In this document: positions 8,715-17,166 of the stretch, piece by piece
Position numbering within the stretch: position 1 is the first letter of the stretch
Layout: each line of letters begins with the position of its first letter
From: Saccharibacillus sp. JS10
GTDB lineage: Bacteria; Bacillota; Bacilli; Paenibacillales; Paenibacillaceae
Assembly (NCBI RefSeq): GCF_024436065.1
Contig: NZ_JANFNS010000004.1
Span: 248,001-312,000, forward strand
DNA: 64,000 nucleotides
Direction of reading: 5' to 3'
Notes under the pieces: generated by a model
Database searches by the model: none
Told to the model about the DNA's origin: nothing
The model's input: the letters and a program-made list of their open reading frames with translations, nothing else
Position numbers and translations under genes: made by a program

Positions 8715-10317
8715 ACGTACCGTGCTAGTCGTCGACGACGAAGCGATTTTCCGAAGAGGGCTGCGTCATCTAATCGGAACATCGAATACACCGTGGGAAG
8801 TCGTAGGCGAAGCGAAAGACGGTCTGGAAGCGTTAGAAGAGATAGAACGTCTTCAGCCTGAACTCGTTATTACCGATATTCGGATGCCAAAGCTTGACGG
8901 GATTGAGTTGCAGCAGCATATTCATGAAAATCACCCGGATATTCGTTGTTTTGTTTTGAGTGGATACAATGATTTTCGGTACGCCCAAAGTTCGCTGCGT
9001 TACGGGGCAAAAGATTATTTGCTCAAGCCGATCGTCAAAGAAGAACTGTACCGCGTTTTGAATGTGGTGGATACAGAATTGACAGAAAAAGAACAACAAC
9101 ATCAAAAACTTGTGCCTAACGTACTGTCTACGCAAGAGCGGGAGCGATTGCTGGATGAATTGGTGCGCGGCGAGTTGCCGCATGCCAAATATGGAGAACT
9201 ACAAAGACTCGGCATCACCTTTGAAAAAGGCATTTACTGCCTGATCGCGGAACTGGATAAAGATTCGGTGGAACGCAATCGTTATGAGCGGCAAGAAGCG
9301 GAGTTGTTCTCGCTCTATATGCAGCAGTTTATCGAAGAAGCGTTGAAAGGGCTGCGTTCAGGCTTTGTTTTCCGGCGCGGAACCAGCGTCGTCGCATTGT
9401 TGGACGCCGAGTCTTCGGCGGAGTCGCGCCAAGCGTTGGCGCAGCTTGCCGGGCAGATCGCGGCGAAGATTCGAGCCGAAGCTCAGTTGACGATTACGAT
9501 CGGAATCGGCGGAGGGGTACAAGCTATCGAAGATGTCGCCAAGTCTTACGGCGAAGCGAAGATTGCTTTGCTGTACCGATTGACTTCAGGCGGCAATCGG
9601 GTGCTGCTCTACGAAGACCCGCCGATGCAAGAGGCGGCGTCGATCCCTACGCTGCTGACGCGGCGCAGCGACCTGGAACAAGCGCTGCTCGAAGGCGTCG
9701 ACGACGACCTCGGCGAGCGCGTGCGCGAAGGGATTGAGCAGTTATGCGGCTTAGCCGCAAGCCCTGCCGCAATCCATGAGCAGGTCTGCCGTATGCTGCT
9801 CGAAGCCTACGGCTTGGCAGTAGATCGCGGCGTACACAGCCAGTGGCTAAGCGGCGCCGAGATTGGCGGCGTTCTGCAAGGCGCGCTTGCGATCAACGCG
9901 CGCACCGAACTTGCCGCGTATTGCGCAAGCTTGCTCCATACGCTGCAAGCGCTTATCCGCCGTAGCGACGACGGCGGGCAAGTCCATGCCGTAGACAAAG
10001 TCGTCCGGCATATCGAAGCGCATTATGCCGAGCCGATCACGCTCGGCAGCATGGCAGAGCTTGTCTTTTTGAATGCTTCGTATCTAAGCAGCTTGTTCAA
10101 AAGCCGTCTCGGACGTTCTTTTGTCGAGATTTTAACGTCGATACGCGTACGCGAAGCATCCCGGAGATTGCTGCATACCGACGACAAAATTTCTTCGATT
10201 GCGTATGAGACAGGCTTTGTGAATATCCGGCATTTCAACCGCGTCTTCAAATCCGAGACCGGACGAACACCGAAAGAATTCCGGGATACACTGCGACCCG
10301 ATCGGGCGAAAGTCTAA
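8707..10317 (+). CDS. YesN-type response regulator with AraC DNA-binding domain
   Basis: The protein has 536 residues. The receiver domain (1-120) has the acidic pair D10/D11, phosphoacceptor D57 (LVITDIRMP) and Lys in KDYLLKPI. A long central linker region leads to a C-terminal AraC/XylS double helix-turn-helix (about 430-530: YAEPITLGSMAELVFLN, SSIAYETGFVNIRHFNRVFK). The ATG at 8707 is preferred over the one at 8701 because AAGGAG at 8693-8698 is then 8 nt away; it overlaps the kinase gene by 8 nt. It probably activates the importer operon starting at 10479 and perhaps the GH43 gene. The importer promoter has a weak -35, as expected for an activated promoter. Confidence 0.92.
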   Translation: MNKRTVLVVDDEAIFRRGLRHLIGTSNTPWEVVGEAKDGLEALEEIERLQPELVITDIRMPKLDGIELQQHIHENHPDIRCFVLSGYNDFRYAQSSLRYGAKDYLLKPIVKEELYRVLNVVDTELTEKEQQHQKLVPNVLSTQERERLLDELVRGELPHAKYGELQRLGITFEKGIYCLIAELDKDSVERNRYERQEAELFSLYMQQFIEEALKGLRSGFVFRRGTSVVALLDAESSAESRQALAQLAGQIAAKIRAEAQLTITIGIGGGVQAIEDVAKSYGEAKIALLYRLTSGGNRVLLYEDPPMQEAASIPTLLTRRSDLEQALLEGVDDDLGERVREGIEQLCGLAASPAAIHEQVCRMLLEAYGLAVDRGVHSQWLSGAEIGGVLQGALAINARTELAAYCASLLHTLQALIRRSDDGGQVHAVDKVVRHIEAHYAEPITLGSMAELVFLNASYLSSLFKSRLGRSFVEILTSIRVREASRRLLHTDDKISSIAYETGFVNIRHFNRVFKSETGRTPKEFRDTLRPDRAKV

Positions 10318-10396
10318 AAACGCCGGAATAAGCAACCCCCAAATATATGTCCATTCTCTCTAAAAAAGCGTCATTCAGTCTTCCTTCATTTCCATC

Positions 10397-10421
10397 TATG
10401 ATGTTTTTGTAAGCGTAACCA
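10397..10421 (+). promoter_or_regulatory. Putative importer promoter -10 and downstream cre-like site
   Basis: TATGAT at 10397-10402 is a reasonable -10; the matching -35 position (TTCAGT) is poor, which fits activator dependence. TGTAAGCGTAACCA at 10408-10421 matches the cre consensus at 12 of 14 positions and shares its first nine bases with the cre at the GH43 gene. Its place at or just after the start site would allow CcpA to repress. Confidence 0.45.
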
Positions 10422-10478
10422 AAAACGGCTGCGGGGTTGAAGCAAAAGCCATCATTCGAAGATAAGGGAGGCATCACG

Positions 10479-11804
10479 ATGAAAAAAAGACAAAGATTGC
10501 AAATGGCAAGTTGGGCAATGGCAGTCATGCTGCTGCTCAGTGCTTGCGCAGGCGGCGGAGCCGGTACAACGAGCAATACGGCGGGAGAAACCGGTAGCGG
10601 CGGGGAAAGCGGAGCCGCGCCGGCGGGCAAAACGACGATCTCGTACTGGACGCCTTTTAGCGGTGGCGATGGCGAATTCATGACGCAGATGATCGAGAAG
10701 TTCAACGCGGAGAACCAAGAGATTCAAGTCGAGCAGCTCGCAAATCCGGCTGGCGATTACTATACCAAGCTTCAGACCGCAATCGCGTCGGATCAAGCAC
10801 CCGATCTGATGGTGCTTCACTCTTCGCGGATGCCGCAATTCGTTCCATCCGGCTTCGTGACTCCGCTGGACGATCTGGCGGCAGAAGCCCAGCTCGATTG
10901 GGGCGAGTTCAATCCAACCATTCTCGATTCCACGATCTATGACGAGAAACATTATTCGATTCCTTTAGATACCCACGCGATTGTCATGTACTACAACAAA
11001 GAACATCTGGAAAAAGCAGGCGTACTCGATGACAAAGGCAACCCGGTCTACGACCAATCGCCGGAAGGATTCACGGAGTTTTTGACTAAAATCAAAAACG
11101 CGGTACCTGCCGACGTCGCGCCTCTCGCTCAGCCCGATGTGCGGATCGATTCGTACTGGATGTTCTGGGGCTTCTACAACCAGTTGACCGATGGCGGTCA
11201 ATTCTACGATGACAACGGCAAAGCCGCGTTGAACAATCCGCAAGCGCTGGAAGCTTTGGAATACGTAGACAGTCTGTACAAATCCGGTCTGATTCCACCC
11301 AAAATCAATGATGCCGTGAAGTTGTTCCAAGACAAACGTGCCGCGGTATTGATTACCGGCGTATGGAGCACGGGAGCTTTTGAAAGTGTAGACGGCTTGG
11401 ACTTCGGCGTTGTGCCGATGCCGCAAATCTATGATCAACCCGCGACTTGGGGCGACTCGCATACGCTGGCATTGCCGAAGCACGGCACAGAAGACCCGGC
11501 GAAGCAAAAAGCGGCTTTGATCTTCGCCAAATGGTTAGCGGATAACGGCGAGTTATGGGCGAAAGCCGGCCATATTCCGAGCGTAACGAAAGTACTGGAA
11601 TCGCAAGCCTTCAAAGATATGCCGTACCGCAGCGACTACGCGGAGTCTGCCGATTTCGTTAAATACTGGCCTCGTAACGAAAAACAAGGTCAAGTGAACG
11701 ATAACATCGTCAAAGAATTCGAGAAAATGATGGCAAACAAGCAAGATCCACAGACGACTTTGGAGAAAGCGAACGCCGTTATCGATAAAACGACAGGCAA
11801 ATAA
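10479..11804 (+). CDS. Sugar ABC transporter substrate-binding lipoprotein
   Basis: The protein has 441 residues from ATG 10479, which is preceded by AAGGGAGG at 10464-10471; the longer in-frame start at 10437 has no such site. The signal peptide ends in a lipobox (LLLSACAGG), so the mature protein is a membrane lipoprotein with Cys around residue 22. A Gly/Ser/Thr linker and a family 1 sugar-binding domain follow (TISYWTPFSGGDGEFMTQM, DLMVLHSSRMPQFVP, WGDSHTLALPKHG). It captures oligosaccharides, probably products of the GH43 enzyme, for the permeases at 11924 and 12903. The nearly full-length similarity to the sensory protein at 5574 suggests the same ligand class and origin by duplication. 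Confidence 0.92.
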   Translation: MKKRQRLQMASWAMAVMLLLSACAGGGAGTTSNTAGETGSGGESGAAPAGKTTISYWTPFSGGDGEFMTQMIEKFNAENQEIQVEQLANPAGDYYTKLQTAIASDQAPDLMVLHSSRMPQFVPSGFVTPLDDLAAEAQLDWGEFNPTILDSTIYDEKHYSIPLDTHAIVMYYNKEHLEKAGVLDDKGNPVYDQSPEGFTEFLTKIKNAVPADVAPLAQPDVRIDSYWMFWGFYNQLTDGGQFYDDNGKAALNNPQALEALEYVDSLYKSGLIPPKINDAVKLFQDKRAAVLITGVWSTGAFESVDGLDFGVVPMPQIYDQPATWGDSHTLALPKHGTEDPAKQKAALIFAKWLADNGELWAKAGHIPSVTKVLESQAFKDMPYRSDYAESADFVKYWPRNEKQGQVNDNIVKEFEKMMANKQDPQTTLEKANAVIDKTTGK

Positions 11805-11845
11805 TTAACGCAGATCGTTAGCGAAACGAAAAACGGAAGACAATG

Positions 11846-11889
11846 GAAAGGAAGCGAAATAGCGGCTTTCCGCAGACCGCTTCCTTTTC
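11846..11889 (+). other. Intercistronic hairpin after the binding-protein gene
   Basis: GAAAGGAAGCG (11846-11856) pairs with CGCTTCCTTTTC (11878-11889). No long T run follows, so it may protect the 3' end of the binding-protein mRNA and cause partial termination. This is common where the binding protein is needed in excess over the permeases. Confidence 0.6.
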
Positions 11890-11923
11890 GATTTGTTAAC
11901 GAAGTGCAGGAAGGAGCGACAAT

Positions 11924-12859
11924 ATGGCTACGCAAACCTCTACAAGCAAGCCCAATACCGGAGTCGATACAAAATCTCCGAGAAGTTCACTGCATCGGCA
12001 AGGCTGGGTCACAGGAATTTTAATGGTACTTCCGTACACGGTCTTTTTTATCTTGTTTTCGATGATCCCGATCTTTTACGGCTTCGGCGTGAGCTTCTAC
12101 GATTGGTCGCTGCTCGGGGACAAGACGTTTATCGGTCTGCAAAATTACATCAATCTGCTCCAAGACGAAGAATTCCATACCAATCTGCTGAATACCGTAT
12201 TGTTCACGCTCGTTAGCGTGCCGCTGATTACAGTAGTCGGGCTATTGCTCTCGGTGATGGTGAACAGTATTCGTAAAGGTCAAGCTTTTCTGCGAATCGC
12301 CTTTTTCATGCCTTACGTGCTCTCCGTATCCGTCATTTCAAGTATCTGGGTCATTTTTCTTCAACCGTATACGGGTCTGCTGAACCGGATTTTACGGGGG
12401 GTTGGTCTTATTCAAAACGAAATTTTCTGGCTATCGGATTCTACGCTCGCTTGGGCTTCGATCGTCATGGCGACGTTATGGTGGACGATCGGTTTTGTAT
12501 TCGTGTTGTTTTTGGCAGGGCTGCAAGATATTCCGGAATCGTATTACGAAGCAGCGGGTCTTGAAGGAGCGAATCGTTGGCAAACGTTCCGTTACATTAC
12601 TTTCCCGTCGCTTTCGCGGATCACGGTATTGGTTGTCGTGTTGCAGACCATATCTTCGTTCAAAATTTTCGGTCAATCCAAATTGATTACCGGAGGCGGC
12701 CCGGCGGGAGCGACCAAGACAGTCGTGTTCTCGATCTACGAAAATGGCTTTCAGACTTTTCAGATGGGATACGCGTCGGCAATCGCTTTTGTACTGATGT
12801 TGGTGATTCTCGTGATCTCGTTGCTGCAAACGACGTTACTGAGAAGATTCGGGGAATAA
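11924..12859 (+). CDS. Sugar ABC transporter permease, MalF/UgpA type
   Basis: The protein has 311 residues. A polar, Thr/Ser-rich N-terminus of about 30 residues precedes six predicted membrane helices. The EAA loop is clear (YYEAAGLEGANRWQTFRYITFP), the contact surface for the ATPase. With the permease at 12903 it forms the channel for the sugar bound by the lipoprotein at 10479. GAAGGAGCGACAAT precedes the ATG. The cluster contains no ATP-binding subunit, so the pair presumably uses a shared MsmX-type ATPase encoded elsewhere, as known for many Bacillus sugar importers. Confidence 0.92.
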   Translation: MATQTSTSKPNTGVDTKSPRSSLHRQGWVTGILMVLPYTVFFILFSMIPIFYGFGVSFYDWSLLGDKTFIGLQNYINLLQDEEFHTNLLNTVLFTLVSVPLITVVGLLLSVMVNSIRKGQAFLRIAFFMPYVLSVSVISSIWVIFLQPYTGLLNRILRGVGLIQNEIFWLSDSTLAWASIVMATLWWTIGFVFVLFLAGLQDIPESYYEAAGLEGANRWQTFRYITFPSLSRITVLVVVLQTISSFKIFGQSKLITGGGPAGATKTVVFSIYENGFQTFQMGYASAIAFVLMLVILVISLLQTTLLRRFGE

Positions 12860-12902
12860 CTCATTTCATACCGTCACCATTCTGTGTAAGGAGGGAATTC
12901 GT

Positions 12903-13715
12903 ATGTTAGATCGTCTATATCCGTATGTGGTTCGTATTGCGGCGGCATTGTTCGCTCTGATGTTTTTGACTCCGATCTTCTGGATGTTATCGCTCTCGCT
13001 CACACCGGAAAGCGGAAGCTTATTCGCCGGAGGATTCAATGTATCGCTTGATAATTACAAGACGGTGCTTAACCGTGCTCCGATTTTTGGTTGGATGGGA
13101 AACAGTTTGGTGGTCTCGGTAGCGACGACGGCACTTGTGCTGCTGTTCGCTTCGATGGCGGCATATTCGTTTTCGCGTGTGCGGTTTCCGGGTAGCAAAG
13201 TGCTGTTTATTTTGTTTTTGTCCGCGATGATGATTCCGGGCGAAGCGACGTTGATCCCGCTTTATCTATTGATGCGCGACGCCGATCTTTTAGGAACGCG
13301 AATTTCGCTGATTTTGCCTGCGCTTGCAGGGCCGATGGGGATTTTTATCCTCAAACAATTTTTCGATGGATTGCCTAAAGACTTGGAAGAAGCGGCGCGG
13401 ATCGACGGAGCCGGGTTTTTCAAAATCTGGTACCGTATCTTTTTACCGTTATCCCGTCCGGCGCTTGCGGCACTTGGGATTTTCACTTTTATCGGCTCGT
13501 GGAACGACTACGTCTGGCCTTTGATTTCGATTTCGGACAAAGCGTATATGACGATTACCCTCGGTCTGCCGATGTTCCAAAGTTCGTATAACCAAGAGTA
13601 CGCACTGCCGATGACTGCAAATGCGCTTGCCGCAATTCCGGTACTGATCGTCTTTCTTATTTTCCAAAAACAAATTATTAAAGGAATTGCGTTTACCGGT
13701 GGCAAAGAAATGTAA
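12903..13715 (+). CDS. Sugar ABC transporter permease, MalG/UgpE type
   Basis: The protein has 270 residues with about six membrane helices and the EAA loop (DLEEAARIDGAGFFKIWYRIFLPLS interrupted only by family variation), ending in the typical GIAFTGGKEM motif. It is the second channel subunit for the importer. The gene starts 43 nt after the first permease with AAGGAGGGAATTCGT before the ATG, and is followed by the GH2 gene 47 nt on, so all four are probably one transcript. Confidence 0.92.
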   Translation: MLDRLYPYVVRIAAALFALMFLTPIFWMLSLSLTPESGSLFAGGFNVSLDNYKTVLNRAPIFGWMGNSLVVSVATTALVLLFASMAAYSFSRVRFPGSKVLFILFLSAMMIPGEATLIPLYLLMRDADLLGTRISLILPALAGPMGIFILKQFFDGLPKDLEEAARIDGAGFFKIWYRIFLPLSRPALAALGIFTFIGSWNDYVWPLISISDKAYMTITLGLPMFQSSYNQEYALPMTANALAAIPVLIVFLIFQKQIIKGIAFTGGKEM

Positions 13716-13762
13716 GTGTCGCTGTCGTCGCTACCCGATCATCCATATTTCAAGGAGGCATT

Positions 13763-15559
13763 ATGACTATATCTTCTATTGATCCTATCCCGCGCCCTGA
13801 ATACCCACGTCCGCAATTTGAACGAAAAGACTGGCTGAACTTGAACGGAGAATGGGAATTTGCTTTTGACGATGCCCGTCTGGGAGACCGTCAGCGATGG
13901 TTCGAAGGCGAAGGCGGAGATTTTAATCAACGTATCGTCGTGCCTTTCGCTTTTCAAAGTAAACTCAGCGGAATCGGCGATCCGGGTTTTCACGATCTAG
14001 TCTGGTACCGGCGCAGCTTCGAGATTCCGGAAAGCTGGGGAGAGCGCCGCGTCGCGCTACATATCGGAGCGTGCGATTACCATTCGACACTGTGGGTAAA
14101 CGGACGCTGGGCGGCAACGCATGAAGGCGGGCATACGCCGTTCCACGCGGATATTACCGATCTGCTCAACGCCGAAGGCGATAATATCATCGTTATCCGT
14201 GCCGAAGATTTTAGCCGCGACGTGACGTTGCCTAGAGGCAAGCAATATTGGAAAGAAGGATCGGAAAGTATCTTCTATACGCGCACGACCGGGATCTGGC
14301 AAAGCGTGTGGTTAGAACCGGTGAGCCCTGTTCATATCGAAAAAATAAAGTTCACGCCGGATATTGATCGCGGCGAAGTGCGCACTCGTTTGTTTTTCTC
14401 GCGTGAAGCCTATGGACAAGCCGCAAGTGATAATCAGGTTACGGCGGTCTTGCGGATTTCTTTTGACGGGCAAATCATTGCGGAAGAATCGTTCCCGGTG
14501 CTACATGCCGAAGAGTCGCGTGCCATCGGGCTGAATGATTTTAACGATCACGGGCTCGGACGCTGGTGGACACCGGAAAAGCCGAATTTGTACGACGTAG
14601 AGCTTATTGTCAAACAAAACGATCAAATCTTGGATCATGTCGATAGTTACTTCGGTATGCGTAAAATCTCGATTGAAAACGGTCGATTATGTCTGAACAA
14701 CCGTCCTTATTTTATGCGGCTCGTACTGGATCAAGGCTATTTCCCGGACGGGATCCTGACGGCTCCGACCGATGAAGATTATGTACGCGATATTCGTTTG
14801 ACGAAAGAAATGGGCTTTGACGGCGTGCGCAAGCATCAGAAAATGGAAGACCCGAGATTTTTGTACGCGTGTGACAAGATGGGGCTTCTCGTCTGGGGCG
14901 AAGCGGCGAATGCGTACAATTATTCCGAAGAATATGTCCGTAAGTTTACGAAAGAATGGCAAGAAGCGATCGAGCGCGATTACAATCATCCGTGTATCGT
15001 CGCTTGGGTACCGATGAACGAAAGTTGGGGCATTCCGAACGTGCAGGTCGATACCCGTCAGCAGCAACACGGACTGACATTGTATCATTTGACGCGGTCG
15101 CTCGACGAGACTCGTCCGGTCATTTACAACGACGGTTGGGAAATGATGCAGACGGATATTGTGGCGATCCATGACTATGAATGGCGAGAAGAGATTTTGA
15201 CCGAGCGTTACACGTCTACCGAAACGGCGCTTCAATCGATGCCCGCCAACCGGCGTATTTTTGTAGGCGATAGTCATTACGCCGGGCAACCGATTCTAAT
15301 TACGGAATTCGGCGGAATCGCTTATCGCAAAAGCGAGCAAGAAGGCTGGGGATACTCCGGCGCAGACAATGACGAAGAATTTTTGCAAAAGTTAAACGCC
15401 GTTATTCATCCACTGACCGTATCGGGTATTGTGCAAGGGTTCTGTTATACGCAACTGACCGATGTAGAGCAAGAAATCAACGGCTTAGTGACTTACGACC
15501 GTGTACCGAAAGTGCCGCTGGAACAGATTCGGCAAGTGGTACGCGGGGAGAAGAAGTAA
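13763..15559 (+). CDS. Cytoplasmic GH2 family glycoside hydrolase
   Basis: The protein has 598 residues and no signal peptide. The order is a sugar-binding beta-sandwich (about 15-195, LNLNGEWEFAFDD, WQSVWLEPV), an immunoglobulin-like domain (about 195-300), then the TIM barrel. The GH2 acid/base is the Glu in PMNESWG (about residue 420) and the nucleophile the Glu in LITEFGG (about 514). GH2 enzymes cover beta-galactosidase, beta-glucuronidase, beta-mannosidase and arabinosidase activities; this short form lacks the C-terminal domain 5 of LacZ and its specificity cannot be named. As last gene of the importer operon it probably hydrolyses the imported oligosaccharide. CAAGGAGGCATT precedes the ATG. 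Confidence 0.88.
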   Translation: MTISSIDPIPRPEYPRPQFERKDWLNLNGEWEFAFDDARLGDRQRWFEGEGGDFNQRIVVPFAFQSKLSGIGDPGFHDLVWYRRSFEIPESWGERRVALHIGACDYHSTLWVNGRWAATHEGGHTPFHADITDLLNAEGDNIIVIRAEDFSRDVTLPRGKQYWKEGSESIFYTRTTGIWQSVWLEPVSPVHIEKIKFTPDIDRGEVRTRLFFSREAYGQAASDNQVTAVLRISFDGQIIAEESFPVLHAEESRAIGLNDFNDHGLGRWWTPEKPNLYDVELIVKQNDQILDHVDSYFGMRKISIENGRLCLNNRPYFMRLVLDQGYFPDGILTAPTDEDYVRDIRLTKEMGFDGVRKHQKMEDPRFLYACDKMGLLVWGEAANAYNYSEEYVRKFTKEWQEAIERDYNHPCIVAWVPMNESWGIPNVQVDTRQQQHGLTLYHLTRSLDETRPVIYNDGWEMMQTDIVAIHDYEWREEILTERYTSTETALQSMPANRRIFVGDSHYAGQPILITEFGGIAYRKSEQEGWGYSGADNDEEFLQKLNAVIHPLTVSGIVQGFCYTQLTDVEQEINGLVTYDRVPKVPLEQIRQVVRGEKK

Positions 15560-15579
15560 AGCTCTACCTTACGAAAATC

Positions 15580-15647
15580 AAAAAAATCCAGCCTCCCAGA
15601 AGATGTATGAATCAACACATCGAACAAGTGGGAAAGGCTGGATTTTT
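15580..15647 (+). terminator. Bidirectional terminator between the GH2 and Abi genes
   Basis: AATCCAGCCT near 15585-15594 pairs with AGGCTGGATT at 15635-15644, extended by A and T runs outside, with a CCCA/TGGG inner pairing. Poly-T occurs on the plus strand and poly-T (poly-A here) on the minus, so it can stop both convergent transcripts. Confidence 0.8.
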
Positions 15648-15650
15648 CAT

Positions 15651-16556
15651 TTAATAAGTATCTGTTGGCTTGGATAACAAATGAAGCTTCCAATTTGGTA
15701 TGAATCCTAAAAATGATAAGTTTAAAGTATGTTGGTGATTGATGACAAGAGATTCTAATTCATTTACCCAATCACTCCAAAACTCACGATCTGTAACAAA
15801 ATACTTAGCAGAAAAAATCAAAGCATAAAGTTTTTTTCGGTTTAGCTTTAAAGCTACTGCATTTTTGGATAAGAGCACATCTTTGCCCAAAAACGTATAG
15901 TAAAGCCGTGAAAAGTGCGCGCATTTATTTCTCAGTACCGAAAAGCCATGAAGCCAATTTTCTAGTAAATTTGGAGTTTTTAAAAGATAGCTTTTGGCAA
16001 TATCCCGTTTATCACTTGGTTTAAAATTAGAAAAAAAGGTAGAAAGATTGGAGAACGTCAAAACTTCAATCGCTACCCATATAGGAAAACGACCTCCATA
16101 ATTTGAGCGATGGTGTTTAATAAAAATTTCAGAGCTTCGATCCAAATTTTCATCCCATTTAGTGATGAATTTCGCGAATTGTTCAGAAGACCTGAATTGA
16201 AAGCAAGAGGGATTTCGATAACATAAAGGGTCTGACACATGCTGCATCGCAAGAAAATAAGAAAAATGAGCTCTCATCTGAATTTCAATATGCTCACATA
16301 AACGTAAAAGATGAAGTCTAAGTTTGGAATCGAATTCGTAAATATTGCTTACGTGTTCAAAAGTTGTTCCATTTCTATAATTGCCTGTTGAGGTTTTAAA
16401 AGGAAGGAGATAACCGGTAAAGCGATAATAACTGATTTTTTGTAACGTTTTTTTCGCAAAATCAGGATCTTGAATAATCAAGTTCCGTGAAGTCAAACGT
16501 TTAATTTGATCTTCAAGCGATATGGCAGGTTTTAAAGGAGGAATATTAGGATTCAT
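15651..16556 (-). CDS. Abi_2 (AbiD/AbiF-type) HEPN abortive infection protein
   Basis: The protein has 301 residues and the Abi_2 layout: an N-terminal LEDQIKRLTSRNLIIQD segment, KISYYRFTGYLLPFK, a central FDSKLRLHLLRLCEHIEIQMRAHF helix and, near the C-terminus, R209-N-x3-H214 (LRNKCAHFSR), the HEPN RNase signature. Abi_2 proteins are phage-defence effectors thought to cut RNA and halt growth upon infection. The gene is plainly more AT-rich than its neighbours and sits alone between two plus-strand operons, which suggests horizontal transfer. ACGGAGGC precedes the ATG. A small structured RNA lies just upstream on the same strand. The exact RNA target is unknown. Confidence 0.85.
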   Translation of the reverse strand: MNPNIPPLKPAISLEDQIKRLTSRNLIIQDPDFAKKTLQKISYYRFTGYLLPFKTSTGNYRNGTTFEHVSNIYEFDSKLRLHLLRLCEHIEIQMRAHFSYFLAMQHVSDPLCYRNPSCFQFRSSEQFAKFITKWDENLDRSSEIFIKHHRSNYGGRFPIWVAIEVLTFSNLSTFFSNFKPSDKRDIAKSYLLKTPNLLENWLHGFSVLRNKCAHFSRLYYTFLGKDVLLSKNAVALKLNRKKLYALIFSAKYFVTDREFWSDWVNELESLVINHQHTLNLSFLGFIPNWKLHLLSKPTDTY

Positions 16557-16574
16557 CTACAAAAGCCTCCGTAA

Positions 16575-16645
16575 AATAAAAATGGCCCGTCCTTTTTTGC
16601 ATCAAACCATAAAATGGTCTGCTAGGCCGGACGGGAACTGTTAGC
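16575..16645 (-). ncRNA. Putative small structured RNA upstream of the Abi_2 gene
   Basis: Reading the minus strand, CCCGTCC (16635-16629) pairs with GGACGGG (16592-16586). Inside, GCA pairs with TGC and ACCAT (16618-16614) with ATGGT (16610-16606) around a TTT loop, leaving asymmetric internal loops. A U-rich tract (ATTTTTATTTT) follows the outer stem. A -10-like TATGATAAT lies at 16659-16651, so a transcript could start near 16645 and stop before the Abi start codon. It could be an RNA antitoxin or an attenuator; only structure and position support the call. Confidence 0.45.
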
Positions 16646-16762
16646 TTCATATTATCATACCCTGCAATTGATAACAATGTTCTCTTTGCTATTTCAGCTA
16701 TGCTACAATAACAACGTCCGGGCGAAAAGAACGGCAATCGAACCGGTGAAAGGATGACGAAC

Positions 16763-17044
16763 ATGAGCGAACAAAAAATCAATGAAACCGAAATGATTGC
16801 TTATATTGTAGATCAAACAGGGGTCAGTGAAGAAGGCATCAAATTAGTACTCAAACATGAGCAAGCCTTTATTGCAGCCGCAGCGAAAAAGCCGGGCAGC
16901 ACGATTGAATTAGACGGCGACGAGTTAGTCGATTATGTCGTTGCTCAAAAAGACGTTAAGCTGAACGAACTTGAGATCGAAAATGTACTCGATTCCGAGA
17001 TGGCGTATCTGATCGACAAAGGATTCGCTGGATACGAAGACTAA
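16763..17044 (+). CDS. Small acidic protein made of two similar halves, function unknown
   Basis: The protein has 93 residues from ATG 16763; AAAGGA at 16749-16754 is 8 nt upstream, whereas the in-frame ATG at 16754 overlaps that site. It is acidic and predicted helical, without cysteines, signal or membrane segment. The two halves resemble each other: MIAYIVDQTGV...EEGIKLVLKHEQAFI and LVDYVVAQKDV...ELEIENVLDSEMAYL share the pattern Y-[IV]-V-x-Q...E-x-I-x-x-V-L-x-x-E-x-A. An internal duplication of a three-helix unit is likely. I do not recognise a named family. It may be cotranscribed with the hydrolase at 17167. Confidence 0.75.
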   Translation: MSEQKINETEMIAYIVDQTGVSEEGIKLVLKHEQAFIAAAAKKPGSTIELDGDELVDYVVAQKDVKLNELEIENVLDSEMAYLIDKGFAGYED

Positions 17045-17056
17045 AAACAACGAGAT

Positions 17057-17074
17057 TCGAAAACACGCGTTTTC
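17057..17074. repeat. Short inverted repeat between the small protein and hydrolase genes
   Basis: CGAAAAC (17057-17063) and GTTTTCG (17068-17074) are separated by ACGC. A similar GAAAACGCGTTTTTTT tract lies near 17131-17147. These may be weak terminator-like hairpins or an operator; the evidence does not decide. Confidence 0.35.
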
Positions 17075-17166
17075 GCGGTAGAATTTGCAGAGGTACGCTA
17101 ACAGCGGTGTAATCGGCAAAGTCTTACGTAGAAAACGCGTTTTTTTGTAGAGGAGGAAAATCGGTT

